NCBI RefSeq assembly: GCF_004762035.2 | Contig: NZ_SIJK02000017.1 | Location: forward strand, 50,159-111,874 | DNA: 61,716 nucleotides | From: Candidatus Chloroploca mongolica | GTDB taxonomy: Bacteria; Chloroflexota; Chloroflexia; Chloroflexales; Chloroflexaceae | Direction of reading: 5' to 3' | Shown: in pieces, positions 27,236-36,408 of the stretch | How the letters are laid out: every line of letters starts with the position of its first letter | Numbering within the stretch: position 1 is the stretch's first letter | Made by a program: the position numbers and the translations under genes | The notes under the pieces: model-generated | What the model saw: the letters and a program-made list of their open reading frames with translations, nothing else | The model's database searches: none | What the model was told of the DNA's origin: nothing

Positions 27236-27716
27236 GTGATCACCCGTCGGTGAGGCTGGCCCGGCGTTGGGCCGTGTCACACCACAACATGTAAAACATT
27301 TTGCGCCGGAATCGGGGTGGCGAAACGATACGTGCAGATATCGGCGTGTATAAGATCTATGCGAAAAAGCATACACCGCCCCCGCGAATTTGTCAATTTA
27401 TCTCGCGCACGCACGAAACTACTATCCTTCGTCCAGAAGCAGAGAAACGCGATCGCTGGCATAACGACGGCGTGGCTGATGCCGTCGTTGCGGCGACCCC
27501 GAACGAACCGCGGTGATCGGGCTGAACCTTGGGTGCTTCTGACGGCGAGACCCGGCATAAGGTGCTGACACAGTTATCCCAGGCTGTGTCGACGCCTTTT
27601 CAGCTTTGCTCTTTCAGCTTTCCTCTTTCCCTCGCTGATCCGTACGCACGCACGCATTCGTCTGTTACAATGGATTCATATCCGACGTGGACGGTTCATG
27701 GAGCAGCGTGGCGCGT

Positions 27717-29966
27717 ATGGCTTTTTTCTCAACCACGGCCCTTAGCCCGGGCAGCCCTGTGTTTCGCGGGCGCGCTGCCGAGTTGGCACGCCTGCTGCGC
27801 CTCTGCCGCGAGGAGGTGACGCGCTACGGGGTGATCTACGGCGGGCGTCAGAATGGCAAGACGAGTCTCTTGTTCCAACTCCTGGGCGCGGTGGAGCAGC
27901 CGACGAAATTGTGCCGGATTGACTTTCAGGAGATCCAGGGCGCACGACCGGAGCAGGTGTTTGCGTATCTGGCCGAGCAGATCGACACGGTCGTGCCGCT
28001 TGGGCGTGACCTCGGGCAGATTGTCAGTGCGCCACGGCTGAAGGCCCGGCTCAATGAGGCGCTGGCGCGGCCCGAGGTCGGGCGGCTTGTCCTGATGCTC
28101 GACGAGCTCGGTGCGCTGCCGCCAGACTCGCGCGAGGCCCTCGGCAATGCGCTGCGCTCGTTCTTCCACAACCGGCTGGTCGCACCGCCACTCCAGAAGT
28201 TGCAGATAATCTTCAGCGGCGGGGTCGAACTCTACACGATGGTCGTGAGCGAGGTCTCGTCGCTGCACAGTGTCTGCGAAGAGATCTACCTGCCCGACCT
28301 GCCCGCGCCTGAGGCGGTGACGCTGATCGCCGACGGCCTCCAGGCAGCAGGCATCGAAGCTGTCCTGAGTGAAACGCTTGGCCGGGCGGTCTACGCGCAG
28401 GTGGCCGGCCACCCCTACCTGACCCAGCGCATGGGCGAGTTGCTGGCAAGCGCCCACGCGGCGGGCACCGCGCTGAGCCTCGCTGACGTGGAGCTTGCCG
28501 CGAGGGAGATTGTCGCCGACGCGCCGCCGTTGCTCCGCCGCATCCGCGACGACCTGCGTGCGCACCAGTTGGAGGAGGCCGCCCGACGCCTGTTGCGCGA
28601 CCGCCCGCCCTTCGACCGCCTCGACGACGACATGGTGCGTCTGGAACTGATTGGCCTCGCGAAACGCGACGGCGCGCATTGGGCACCGCGCAACCCGTTG
28701 CTGGCGGCGGTGTTCCACCGATTGCTTGGGGTGGCCGCGCCTCCGCCCGAGCAGGCGCGCCCGGCGACCGTTGCCCCCGACGATCCTCCAACGGCGGATC
28801 AGCGCATCCTCGCCGAGAAGCGCCGCCGTCTGCACGCGCTTGAGCTCACGGCGGCGCGCTACGGCATTGACACACCGCCCCACATCACGATCGAGATCGA
28901 AGACCTGCGTCGGGAGATCCAAGATTTGCGCCGCGCGGAGGAAACATCGACCGCCCATCCTGGCCCATCAACATCCGAGGCCGCACCCACCCCGGCGGAT
29001 CGCACACCGCCGACCATGGCAGCGCCACCACCGCCCGTCCCAACGCCAGTTATCCCAAAGACACCCGAGCAACAAGCGCAACCAGGTGCGTCCAGCGCGA
29101 ACGCAACACCCCCTGCTCCCAGGATCGCGAACCAGGGATCTGCCCTGCGCACCGTCGAAGGGACGAAGGCCGCATTGCCGCCCTGGGTTCCCACGCTGGT
29201 CAAAGTACCCGCCGGCCCCTTCCTGATGGGCAGCAGCGACACCGACACGATGGCGCGCGACAACGAAAAACCCCAGCATCGCCTGGAACTGCCTGACTAC
29301 TGGATCGGCAAGACCCCGGTGACCAACGCGCAGTTTCGGCCCTTCGTCGAGGGCGATGGCTACACCAACCCCGTCTACTGGACGAAGGTGGGATGGGAAT
29401 GGCGTGAGCAGGAACAGCTTGTCGCTCCTCAATGGTGGAACCATGCGACCTCAAGCTATGCACAGCATCCTGTTGTGGGCATTGGCTGGTTCGAGGCGGT
29501 CGCTTACTGCCGCTGGCTCACTGCCCAGACTGGCCACACGTTCCGGTTGCCCAGCGAGGCAGAGTGGGAAAAGGCGGCACGCGGGACGGATGGCCTGATC
29601 TGGCCATGGGGTCATCAATGGGAGGCGGGACGCTGCAACAGTGCAGAGGCGGGGATCAACAAGACCAATTCGGTCGACCAGTTTCCTGGCGGTGCCAGTA
29701 TCTATGGTGCCTTCGATATGGTGGGCAACGTCTGGGAGTGGTGCGCGAGTGGGCCTGACAAAACATACCCGTATCAATTGGCAGATGAATGGCAAGCAGC
29801 ATACCTAGAAGCTGACCAGGCTCGGATTCTTCGTGGTGGATCGTGGCACGATGAGCAAAAGCATGCCCGGGCTTCGTTCCGCGGCGGCTACGACCCGCGC
29901 TACCGCAGCATCAACTACAGCTTACGGGTCGCCAGTCATTCTCCGCTGCGCGGTTCTGAATCCTGA
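27717..29966 (+). CDS. AAA-type ATPase fused to FGE-sulfatase domain, putative DGR target 1
   Basis: A 749-residue fusion. Residues ~15-345 are an AAA_35/STAND-like ATPase starting FRGR, with Walker A GGRQNGKTS (42-50) and Walker B LVLMLDELG (~124-132), then winged-helix-like sequence. A Pro/Ala-rich linker (~375-480) leads to a formylglycine-generating-enzyme/C-type-lectin domain (~490-749; VPAGPFLMGS, FRLPSEAEWEKAARG, GNVWEWC, RGGSW). The final segment (29847-29921) differs from the paralogue at 31009 mainly in codons of the form NNC, the mark of DGR mutagenesis. Likely a signalling or conflict NTPase with a diversified ligand-binding tip. ATG 27717 gives the best match to the paralogue; GTG 27687 is possible. 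TACAAT at 27666-27671 may be a -10. Confidence 0.85.
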   Translation: MAFFSTTALSPGSPVFRGRAAELARLLRLCREEVTRYGVIYGGRQNGKTSLLFQLLGAVEQPTKLCRIDFQEIQGARPEQVFAYLAEQIDTVVPLGRDLGQIVSAPRLKARLNEALARPEVGRLVLMLDELGALPPDSREALGNALRSFFHNRLVAPPLQKLQIIFSGGVELYTMVVSEVSSLHSVCEEIYLPDLPAPEAVTLIADGLQAAGIEAVLSETLGRAVYAQVAGHPYLTQRMGELLASAHAAGTALSLADVELAAREIVADAPPLLRRIRDDLRAHQLEEAARRLLRDRPPFDRLDDDMVRLELIGLAKRDGAHWAPRNPLLAAVFHRLLGVAAPPPEQARPATVAPDDPPTADQRILAEKRRRLHALELTAARYGIDTPPHITIEIEDLRREIQDLRRAEETSTAHPGPSTSEAAPTPADRTPPTMAAPPPPVPTPVIPKTPEQQAQPGASSANATPPAPRIANQGSALRTVEGTKAALPPWVPTLVKVPAGPFLMGSSDTDTMARDNEKPQHRLELPDYWIGKTPVTNAQFRPFVEGDGYTNPVYWTKVGWEWREQEQLVAPQWWNHATSSYAQHPVVGIGWFEAVAYCRWLTAQTGHTFRLPSEAEWEKAARGTDGLIWPWGHQWEAGRCNSAEAGINKTNSVDQFPGGASIYGAFDMVGNVWEWCASGPDKTYPYQLADEWQAAYLEADQARILRGGSWHDEQKHARASFRGGYDPRYRSINYSLRVASHSPLRGSES
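29847..29921 (+). other. DGR-type variable region in FGE paralogue 1
   Basis: This is the counterpart of 33049-33123. It lies right after GGATCGTGG and before CGGGTCGCCAGTCAT, both identical in the two genes. A template with AAC codons at the variable sites would explain both sequences. No template copy or DGR reverse transcriptase was found in the window. Confidence 0.72.
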
Positions 29967-29989
29967 TTGCTGATTGCTGTACTCGGGCG

Positions 29990-30212
29990 GCCCTCATTGT
30001 GATCGAGCCAGGCGGGCGCCACCCCTTTTTGACGCAAAGGCGCGAAGAGTTGATCCAGCCGCCGTAGGTCGGCTTCGCGCTCGTGGCCGAGGCGTTGACG
30101 CCGATGGTGTTATGGTCTTTCAGAAATGAATCCGCTCCAGCCCACGAAGGTGGCCTTCGCTCACTATGAGCCGAGCCGTTCACGGCCACGGCAGGAAGCT
30201 GCAATCGTCCTA
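29990..30212. repeat. Interspersed REP-like repeat, copy B
   Basis: The 328-base gap 29967-30294 carries modules related to 19289-19440 (30151-30212 is the inverted copy of 19289-19350) and to the window start (CAGCCCACGAAGGTGG). No gene is seen. The promoter for the next pair is probably between 30213 and 30290. Confidence 0.6.
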
Positions 30213-30294
30213 CGTGTCTCGATGCAGAACCTGGACATGCGCATGCCGTGCGTGATAAAATGCCCGCAAACGATATCGTGCAGGAGTACGTGCG

Positions 30295-30624
30295 ATGCAT
30301 CTCGAAAACTACCTTGATTTCCACGCTGAAGATGTGATCCGGCTGAAAGGTCATCGCATTGGTCTGGAACATATTGTCGAACGCTATCACGAAGGCTACA
30401 GCCCGGAGCAGATGGCGCTCGAATATCCGGGGGTCAGCCTGGAGCAGATCTATGGCGTCCTTGCCTATTATCTGCATCATCAAGCGCAGGTTGATGCCTA
30501 CATCGTGCGGATCGATGCCGCAGCAGAGGCACGCTACCAGGAATGGGCCGCAACGATGCCCGCACTCTCGCAACGGATCCGTGCGCTGATCACGCAGCGG
30601 CAACAAGAACGTGCTGCACCATGA
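30295..30624 (+). CDS. DUF433 family antitoxin-like protein
   Basis: A 109-residue protein matching DUF433: a helix-turn-helix around GLEHIVERYHEGYSPEQMALEYPGVSLEQIYGVLAYYLHHQ. It has AGGAG nine bases before ATG 30295. DUF433 proteins commonly precede DUF5615 PIN-like toxins, as here (ATGA overlap), and are taken to be antitoxins and autoregulators. The pair sits between the two ATPase-FGE genes. Confidence 0.85.
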   Translation: MHLENYLDFHAEDVIRLKGHRIGLEHIVERYHEGYSPEQMALEYPGVSLEQIYGVLAYYLHHQAQVDAYIVRIDAAAEARYQEWAATMPALSQRIRALITQRQQERAAP

Positions 30625-30980
30625 AGATCCGCTATCTGTTGGACGAAAACTTGTCGCCACGGGTCAAACTGACCATCCTGCGCCACTATCCTGAACTTGA
30701 TGTGCTACGCGTTGGTGATGAGGACGCGCCAGCGTTGGGGACACTCGATCCTGACATGCTCGACTGGCTCGACGTGTATCAGCGCGTCCTGGTGACCGAC
30801 AATCGGAAGAGCATACCTGGTCACATTGCCGATCATTTTGCTGCCGGAAAGCATCATTGGGGCATCTTTCTGGTGCGGAAGCGCACCTCGCTCTTGCTGC
30901 TCGCTGAAGCCCTGTATGTGTACTGGAGTACGACCGAGGCTACGCAGTGGCGCGATGTGACGGAATGGCTCCCAGTGTGA
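30621..30980 (+). CDS. DUF5615 PIN-like toxin
   Basis: A 119-residue PIN-like (DUF5615/Mut7-C-type) protein. It begins MKIRYLLDENLSP with the conserved D8-E9-N10 and has LVTDNRKS near residue 57, which supplies further acidic residues. It is probably an RNase toxin paired with the overlapping DUF433 gene. ATG 30621 overlaps the antitoxin stop. Its end is 28 bases before the second ATPase-FGE gene, so read-through is likely. Confidence 0.82.
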   Translation: MKIRYLLDENLSPRVKLTILRHYPELDVLRVGDEDAPALGTLDPDMLDWLDVYQRVLVTDNRKSIPGHIADHFAAGKHHWGIFLVRKRTSLLLLAEALYVYWSTTEATQWRDVTEWLPV

Positions 30981-31008
30981 GCAGCAGATGTGCGAGGATG
31001 AATCTTCC

Positions 31009-33168
31009 ATGCGGCACAACCCCTTCACCCGTAGCGGCGCGCTGCGCCTGAACCATCCGCTTTTCCGTGGGCGGGCGAGCGAGCTTGCCCGGCTCGAGCA
31101 GGCCTGTCTGAGCGACCTCGATTTCTTCTTGCTGGTCTATGGCGGGCGCCAGAATGGCAAGACCACCGTCTTGCTGCGACTCGAAGCCAAACTGCACGAG
31201 CGGAGCGGTGACGGCGTGCGGGTCTGCCGCGTCGATTTCCAGGGTCTCCCGCGCGCGACCTCGCCCGAGGCCTATCTGCACCTGGCCCGGAGCGCGGCGC
31301 GGGTGCTGCCGAATGCGCCCCGCCCCCCTGAAACGCTCGACGCTCCAGCCCTGGGCGATTTCCTCGAAGACGCCCTGGCGGGTGCTGCCGTGCAGCGCCT
31401 GGTGCTGTTGCTCGATGAACTTGGCACGTTACCCGACGCTACCCGCGAGGATCTGGCGCATGTGTTGCGGGCGCTGCACACCCGTCGTCTCAGCAGCCTG
31501 GCCCTCGCCAAAGCCCAGTTCGTGCTGGCGGGCGGCATCGAACTCTACCGCCTCGCCGTGGTCGAAGCCTCGGCCCTGCGCAATGTCTGCGAGATCGAGC
31601 GCCTAGGCGACCTGGGCGAGGCCGATGCGGTCGCGGTGATCGCCGACGGCCTGGCGCTCGTTGGGGTCGCGCCGACCAGCGCCCACGCCTTGGGCCTGGC
31701 CGTCTACGAGCGGGTGGGCGGTCACCCCTACTTCACCCAGCGCCTGGGCGAACTGCTGGCCGCACAGCAGATCGCTGGCGATGAGCCGCCCGACGAGGCT
31801 GCGGTCGAGAACCTGGCCTGGGCGCTGCTGGAGCAAGACGACCCGCTGCTTGAGCATCTGCGGCGCAGCATCGCCGACCTGAAGCTGGAGGATGCCGCTC
31901 GGCGACTGCTGAGCGGCTCACAGCGCACGAGCCGCACTGATAACGGGATCGAACGCCTCGATCTGCTCGGGGTAGCCCGGCGCAGCGGACGTCACTGGGT
32001 GCCACGGAGCCCACTGTTCAGTGTGGCGCTGGCGGAGTGGCTAGGCTTGCCGTTACCCATCGCTGCCGCGATGCCAACGGCAGCCAAGGCGGTGCGCACG
32101 CGTGCGCTGGCGCAATACCTCGACGAATTACGGCTCGAACAGCGCGCTGTCACCAGTCACACCGAACGCGCTACCTCACCGGCTGAGCAAGTGCGCCTGC
32201 AACGGCGCATACACGAACTGGCCGATGAACTGACGCGAGTCGAGGCTTTGCAGCAAGTGATGCACGTTGGCGCTCCATTGACAGCAACGTCACCAGATGG
32301 CACCAACGTCAATACACCTCCTCCCGTTCCCGGACACGGGAGCGAGAGCAGGAGCCAGGGAGTCAGGGCCTCATTGCCGCCTTGGGTGCCCGTGCTGGTC
32401 AAGGTGCCTGCCGGCCCCTTCCTGATGGGCCGCAGCGACGCTGATACGATGGCTGAAGCGAACGAGAAACTCCAGCACACGCTGACCTTGCCCGACTACT
32501 GGATCGGCAAAACCCCGGTGACCAACGCGCAGTTTCGACCATTCGTCGAGGGCGATGGCTATACCAACCCCGCCTACTGGACGAAGGTGGGGTGGGAATG
32601 GCGGGCAAAGGAGAGGATAGTCAGGCCAGGTTTCTGGAACGCTACGAAATGGAATGGCGACGACTACCCAGTGGTTGGGGTGAGTTGGTTTGAGTCCGTC
32701 GCCTATTGTCGCTGGCTCAGCGTGCAGACCGGGCACGCATTCCGCCTGCCGACCGAGGCTGAATGGGAAAAAGCCGCTCGCGGCACCGACGGGCGCATCT
32801 GGCCCTGGGGCAACACCTGGGAGAGCGGGCGATGCAACAGCAAGGAGGCTGGACACGAACGCACGACCCCAGTTGATCAATATCCGATCGGTGCCAGTCC
32901 ATACGGCGTGCTGGACATGGCCGGGAACATCTGGGAGTGGTGCGCGACCCAGCAGTCTGGCAAAAGGTACCTGTATCAATTGGAAGATGAGTGGCAGGCA
33001 GCGTATCTGGAAGCTGACAAGGTTCGGAAACGACGTGGTGGATCGTGGTACAGCGAACAAAAATTCGTCCGGGCTTCGTACAGCAACGACTTCTACCCGC
33101 GCAACCGCAACCACGACTACGGGTTGCGGGTCGCCAGTCATGCTCCGTTGCCCGGTTCTGAATCCTGA
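31009..33168 (+). CDS. AAA-type ATPase fused to FGE-sulfatase domain, putative DGR target 2
   Basis: A 719-residue paralogue of the gene at 27717 with the same order: FRGR-type ATPase with Walker A GGRQNGKTT (45-53) and Walker B LVLLLDELG, a shorter linker, and an FGE/C-type-lectin domain from about 462. The FGE body and ~20 bases past the variable segment are nearly identical to paralogue 1 up to and beyond the stop, but 33049-33123 differs at many NNC codons. The shared tail CGGGTCGCCAGTCAT may act as the homing initiation site. ATG 31009 has GAGG 11 bases upstream; ATG 30988 is an alternative. The KAP NTPase gene follows. Confidence 0.85.
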   Translation: MRHNPFTRSGALRLNHPLFRGRASELARLEQACLSDLDFFLLVYGGRQNGKTTVLLRLEAKLHERSGDGVRVCRVDFQGLPRATSPEAYLHLARSAARVLPNAPRPPETLDAPALGDFLEDALAGAAVQRLVLLLDELGTLPDATREDLAHVLRALHTRRLSSLALAKAQFVLAGGIELYRLAVVEASALRNVCEIERLGDLGEADAVAVIADGLALVGVAPTSAHALGLAVYERVGGHPYFTQRLGELLAAQQIAGDEPPDEAAVENLAWALLEQDDPLLEHLRRSIADLKLEDAARRLLSGSQRTSRTDNGIERLDLLGVARRSGRHWVPRSPLFSVALAEWLGLPLPIAAAMPTAAKAVRTRALAQYLDELRLEQRAVTSHTERATSPAEQVRLQRRIHELADELTRVEALQQVMHVGAPLTATSPDGTNVNTPPPVPGHGSESRSQGVRASLPPWVPVLVKVPAGPFLMGRSDADTMAEANEKLQHTLTLPDYWIGKTPVTNAQFRPFVEGDGYTNPAYWTKVGWEWRAKERIVRPGFWNATKWNGDDYPVVGVSWFESVAYCRWLSVQTGHAFRLPTEAEWEKAARGTDGRIWPWGNTWESGRCNSKEAGHERTTPVDQYPIGASPYGVLDMAGNIWEWCATQQSGKRYLYQLEDEWQAAYLEADKVRKRRGGSWYSEQKFVRASYSNDFYPRNRNHDYGLRVASHAPLPGSES
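33049..33123 (+). other. DGR-type variable region in FGE paralogue 2
   Basis: Aligned codon by codon with 29847-29921, 18 of the first 26 codons after GSW differ. In 12 of these the third base is C in both copies and only bases one and two change (for example CGC/AGC, GGC/AAC, TAC/AAC, ATC/CAC). Invariant codons between them (CGG GCT TCG; CCG CGC) would come from template codons without A. The same positions in the FGE body upstream differ mostly at third bases. Confidence 0.72.
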
Positions 33169-33308
33169 TTGCTGTTTTCTGTGTTCGGCGTGCCCTTCAT
33201 TTGGCACAGCGAGGCGGGTTAGGCAGCGAAGGGGAAGGGGTGTGGGGAAGGGGTCGCCCTTCCCCACCCGCGCGCAGCGCGGATCGCTGCGGAATCGCGA
33301 GGTAGACT

Positions 33309-34808
33309 ATGAGTGTGGCGCCCCTGGGTTATAGCGATCTCTGGACGACCGAGGACGAGTTGGGCTTTGGGGCTTCAGTGGCCGCGCTGGTCGAGGTCGT
33401 TGGTGGGGCCGAACTCCGCGATACCCCGCTGACGGTCGGGATCTATGGCCCCTGGGGCAGCGGCAAGACGAGTATGATGCGCATGATGTGTCAGACGCTG
33501 GACGACCGCACCAGGCATCCCGGCGTGTTGCCGATCTGGTTCGACGCCTGGCGCTACGCCCAGAGTGAGGCGCTCTGGCGCGCCCTGCTGATCAGCGTGG
33601 TCGAGGAGATCCGCACGCACGTGGTTCAGGACGACGACCGCTTGCGCACCCTCGTCGGCAAGCATGCCATCGCCGCCGGTCAAGCGCGACCAGCCGATCT
33701 CAAGCCCGAGCGCGAAAAGCTGGAGCAGCGCCTCGACGATATGATCGCCGGGTTGTACCGCACCGTCGAGCGCGAGGAGCTCGGCAGTGTCTCGATTGAT
33801 TGGCCCGAGGTGGGCAAGGCCGCAGTCGGCACCGCCGTGCGCCTTGGGCTGGCCGCCATCCCGTTTGTCGGCACGGTGCAGAAAGCGCTTGAGGAGGCCG
33901 TCAAAGCGGCGCAGGGCAAGCTCGCCGAGGGCGAGGACGCGACGGCGTTTGCCCAGGCAATCCGCCGCGAGCGAGCCAAGATTTACCGCGATCAGGTTCG
34001 CTCCCTGGAACAGTTCTACAGCGAGCTGAAAGAGCTGATCGAAGCGTGGGCCGAGCAGGCTGGCTACCGCCTGGTCATCTTCATCGACGACCTCGACCGC
34101 TGCCTCCCCGATCAGGCGCTTGGCGTGCTCGAAGCCATCAAGGTCTTCTTCGACGCACGCGGCTGCGTCTTTGTGCTCGGTGTCGACCACGCCATCATCG
34201 AGCGAGGGATTCGTATTCGCTACAAGGAATTCGCCCTGAGCGAACGCGGCGCGGCACCGGGTGCCTTCCCCGTGCCTGAACGCGACTATCTGGAGAAGAT
34301 CGTCCAGATCCCCTTCGCCCTGCCGCCACTGGCGCAAACCGCGATCCACGAATTTCTCGGCAATCGGCTGCCAAAGCTGCCCGGCCTGTCCGACGACGAG
34401 GCCACGTCTGTCGCCAAGTTGATGAGTGCAGGCCTTCTGCCCAACCCGCGCAAGGTCAAGCGCAGCTTCAACATCTTCCGTCTGCACCTCATCCTGGATC
34501 GTGCGCAGGGCCGCACCACCCCCGCAGGCCTGATCGCCAAGCTCACGGTGATCCAGAGCAGTTTCCCCGATCTGTACGAAAAGATTGCCCGTGATCCGAC
34601 CCTGCTCCGCACCTATGAAGCGATCGCCCGTGGCATCACGATCCCCAAACCAATTACGCAGGAGCAGCGCGAGGACATGGGCAAGCAGGATGCGCGTCTG
34701 CGCGACATGCTCCACAACACTCCATGGTACGAAAAGCTCTCCAACGACGAACTGCACGAATTAATCTACCAGAGCAGCGTAACGATTGATGGCAATTCAC
34801 CAGCATAA
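33309..34808 (+). CDS. KAP-family P-loop NTPase
   Basis: A 499-residue KAP NTPase: Walker A GPWGSGKTS at 47-55, the KAP-typical WFDAWRY at about 78, and Walker B LVIFIDDLDRC near 258 followed by DARGCVFVLGVDHAII. The stretch around 170-200 between them (AVRLGLAAIPFVGTVQKAL) is the usual hydrophobic insertion, though weak here. KAP NTPases act in membrane-associated signalling and in conflict systems. GAGG six bases before the ATG supports the start. It follows the second ATPase-FGE gene by 140 bases containing a 10-bp GC hairpin (33243-33266). The 186 bases after it hold nothing recognisable. Confidence 0.88.
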   Translation: MSVAPLGYSDLWTTEDELGFGASVAALVEVVGGAELRDTPLTVGIYGPWGSGKTSMMRMMCQTLDDRTRHPGVLPIWFDAWRYAQSEALWRALLISVVEEIRTHVVQDDDRLRTLVGKHAIAAGQARPADLKPEREKLEQRLDDMIAGLYRTVEREELGSVSIDWPEVGKAAVGTAVRLGLAAIPFVGTVQKALEEAVKAAQGKLAEGEDATAFAQAIRRERAKIYRDQVRSLEQFYSELKELIEAWAEQAGYRLVIFIDDLDRCLPDQALGVLEAIKVFFDARGCVFVLGVDHAIIERGIRIRYKEFALSERGAAPGAFPVPERDYLEKIVQIPFALPPLAQTAIHEFLGNRLPKLPGLSDDEATSVAKLMSAGLLPNPRKVKRSFNIFRLHLILDRAQGRTTPAGLIAKLTVIQSSFPDLYEKIARDPTLLRTYEAIARGITIPKPITQEQREDMGKQDARLRDMLHNTPWYEKLSNDELHELIYQSSVTIDGNSPA

Positions 34809-34994
34809 ACTGCGCGCCATACACCACACGTGCGGCCCATAAGGCTAGTACGGCGCATCCTGACGGAGCAGCAATACCAGACGGTCGGCGAGCTCCACCT
34901 CCACGGAGGTCTTGACCAGGGCAGCTATGAGCATCATCCGCGCCAGATTACCATTCAATCAGGCGCGGCACGCCTCACGACCAGGTGAACCACC

Positions 34995-35779
34995 CTACGC
35001 CGCTTCGTCCCACCAGACCTGCGCCGGTTGGCGTTGGGCCTCCGCGGTTGGCAGCGGGGGGTCAGCATTGAAGATCGTTGCCACGACGAGCATCAGTTCG
35101 CGGCGCGGGACACGCACCAGCACCTCGCCGGTGCCATCAGCCAGCGGCAGGCGCTCGATCCCGGTGGCCTCGCGCAGTTCCAGGTGGCCCTCGACCAAGA
35201 CGCGACTGCCAGCACCGAACTGCTGCGCAACGCTGGCGACCCGTGCGGCACCAACGACCTCTAGCGTGAGCCGGGTGGATAGACCCGCGGCCGATCGATG
35301 ACCTCGCCTTCAAGCTGCACCCAGGCCATATCGGGCACAGCATCGCCGACCTCCTGCACGCCCAGCACATCAATGCGGATATCCCAGGTACGGCGTCCCG
35401 CATCGTAGGCATCGCGCTGGAACCGCTGGTCATAGTACTCCTCCATGCCCAACGGACCAAGGATCGCGATGCGCTGCCCATCCACAAGCAGGTGCTCGGC
35501 CCGGGCACGCACCGCATCACTCATCGTAAACGGCAAGCGATAGCTCGCCCGCGCCGCCCCCTGCGCATCGCCCACGACCTCATGGATACTCAGCTCGTAG
35601 CGATACTCGGCCGCGCCGAGCTCCGTGAAGATCCGACGCCCCTCGCCGCGTCCCGTGGTGACGACGCGCACCGTCCCGACAATCACGGTCAAATTCTTAC
35701 TGCGCGGTCGCCCTTCTGGATCAGGTGTTCCACTGGGCGCACGATCGCCCCTAAGTCTTTCTGAAGCCATAGAGCCCAT
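34995..35779 (-). pseudogene. SSB/OB-fold-like protein broken by a frameshift
   Basis: The 172-residue frame from 35779 ends at a TAG at 35261, just after EVIDRPRVYPPGSR. Shifting one base at about 35262-35270 continues smoothly as RLTLEVVGAARVASVAQQF, GAGSRVLVEGHLELREATG to TAA at 34995. Both halves look like tandem OB folds of single-strand-binding type (IVGTVRVV..., RVLVEGHLEL). This is either a real inactivating frameshift or a sequencing error; a programmed shift has no visible slippery site. ATG 35770 is an alternative start. Confidence 0.55.
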
Positions 35780-35824
35780 GGCATATGGGAGACCCCTCGC
35801 GACCCAGTGGGAGTCTCAGATCTT

Positions 35825-36391
35825 CTACTTGGCGTAGTTTGTCTGCCACCAATTGTACAGCGCGTGCTTCACTTTGGGCTGATACCTTCCTCGGATACGC
35901 ATCAATCGCAGAGCCGAACCCAATTCGGTAAGAGATATATCAGTTGTATCAGCCCAATGCTTGAGCAGTTCTAGTGATGAGACAATCTGGAGCGAAGGGC
36001 AGCGTTGGTTGAAGTATCGTATTGCTGCCCCGTCATCAGTGCCGATAGCCCAATTTCGCTCAGCAGCGATAGCTCCAGTGATAGCTTCACCATCATCGCC
36101 TAACTTAGATGCGAACTCCAAGTAGTTTGCATTTTCAGCGGCCGTGTTAAGATCAACAACATGGAGTAACCCTTGAGTAATGAAGGGGCTCAGATCAATC
36201 ACCTCCCGAGCCCCCGACCCATCAGCTGCATAGACTGCTCTTGCTTCGTTGTCTTTCACATAGGCGGCAACCGTGACTGAGCGTGCAATACTGGTGAGAA
36301 TATCGCCCATCCGACCTGATGCATAGACATTAATGATGCAGCAAGCGTCTAGGATAAGGCAGTTATGCGTGATGGGTAGTGGTGAGATCAA
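35825..36391 (-). CDS. PIN-like nuclease paired with XRE-M78 protein
   Basis: A 188-residue PIN-like protein with D15 (LILDACCIINVY), E49, D100/E102 (LGDDGEAITGAIA) and D119-D120 (IGTDDGAAIR), a full acidic set. It starts at TTG 36391 with a strong GGAGGGG six to seven bases upstream, 17 bases after the XRE-M78 gene, so they form one operon. Xre-COG2856/PIN pairs are known from computational surveys as toxin-antitoxin-like modules, with the PIN as toxin. The region is clearly richer in AT than the flanks, suggesting transfer. Confidence 0.75.
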   Translation of the reverse strand: MISPLPITHNCLILDACCIINVYASGRMGDILTSIARSVTVAAYVKDNEARAVYAADGSGAREVIDLSPFITQGLLHVVDLNTAAENANYLEFASKLGDDGEAITGAIAAERNWAIGTDDGAAIRYFNQRCPSLQIVSSLELLKHWADTTDISLTELGSALRLMRIRGRYQPKVKHALYNWWQTNYAK

Positions 36392-36408
36392 CTATACCCC
36401 TCCTCGCC

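Noticed and set aside
27729-28958. 409-residue minus-strand open frame over the first ATPase
   Set aside because: Antisense shadow of a gene with clear Walker motifs; no homology or start signal.
33375-34757. 460-residue minus-strand open frame over the KAP NTPase gene
   Set aside because: Antisense shadow; the plus strand has complete KAP motifs and a ribosome site.
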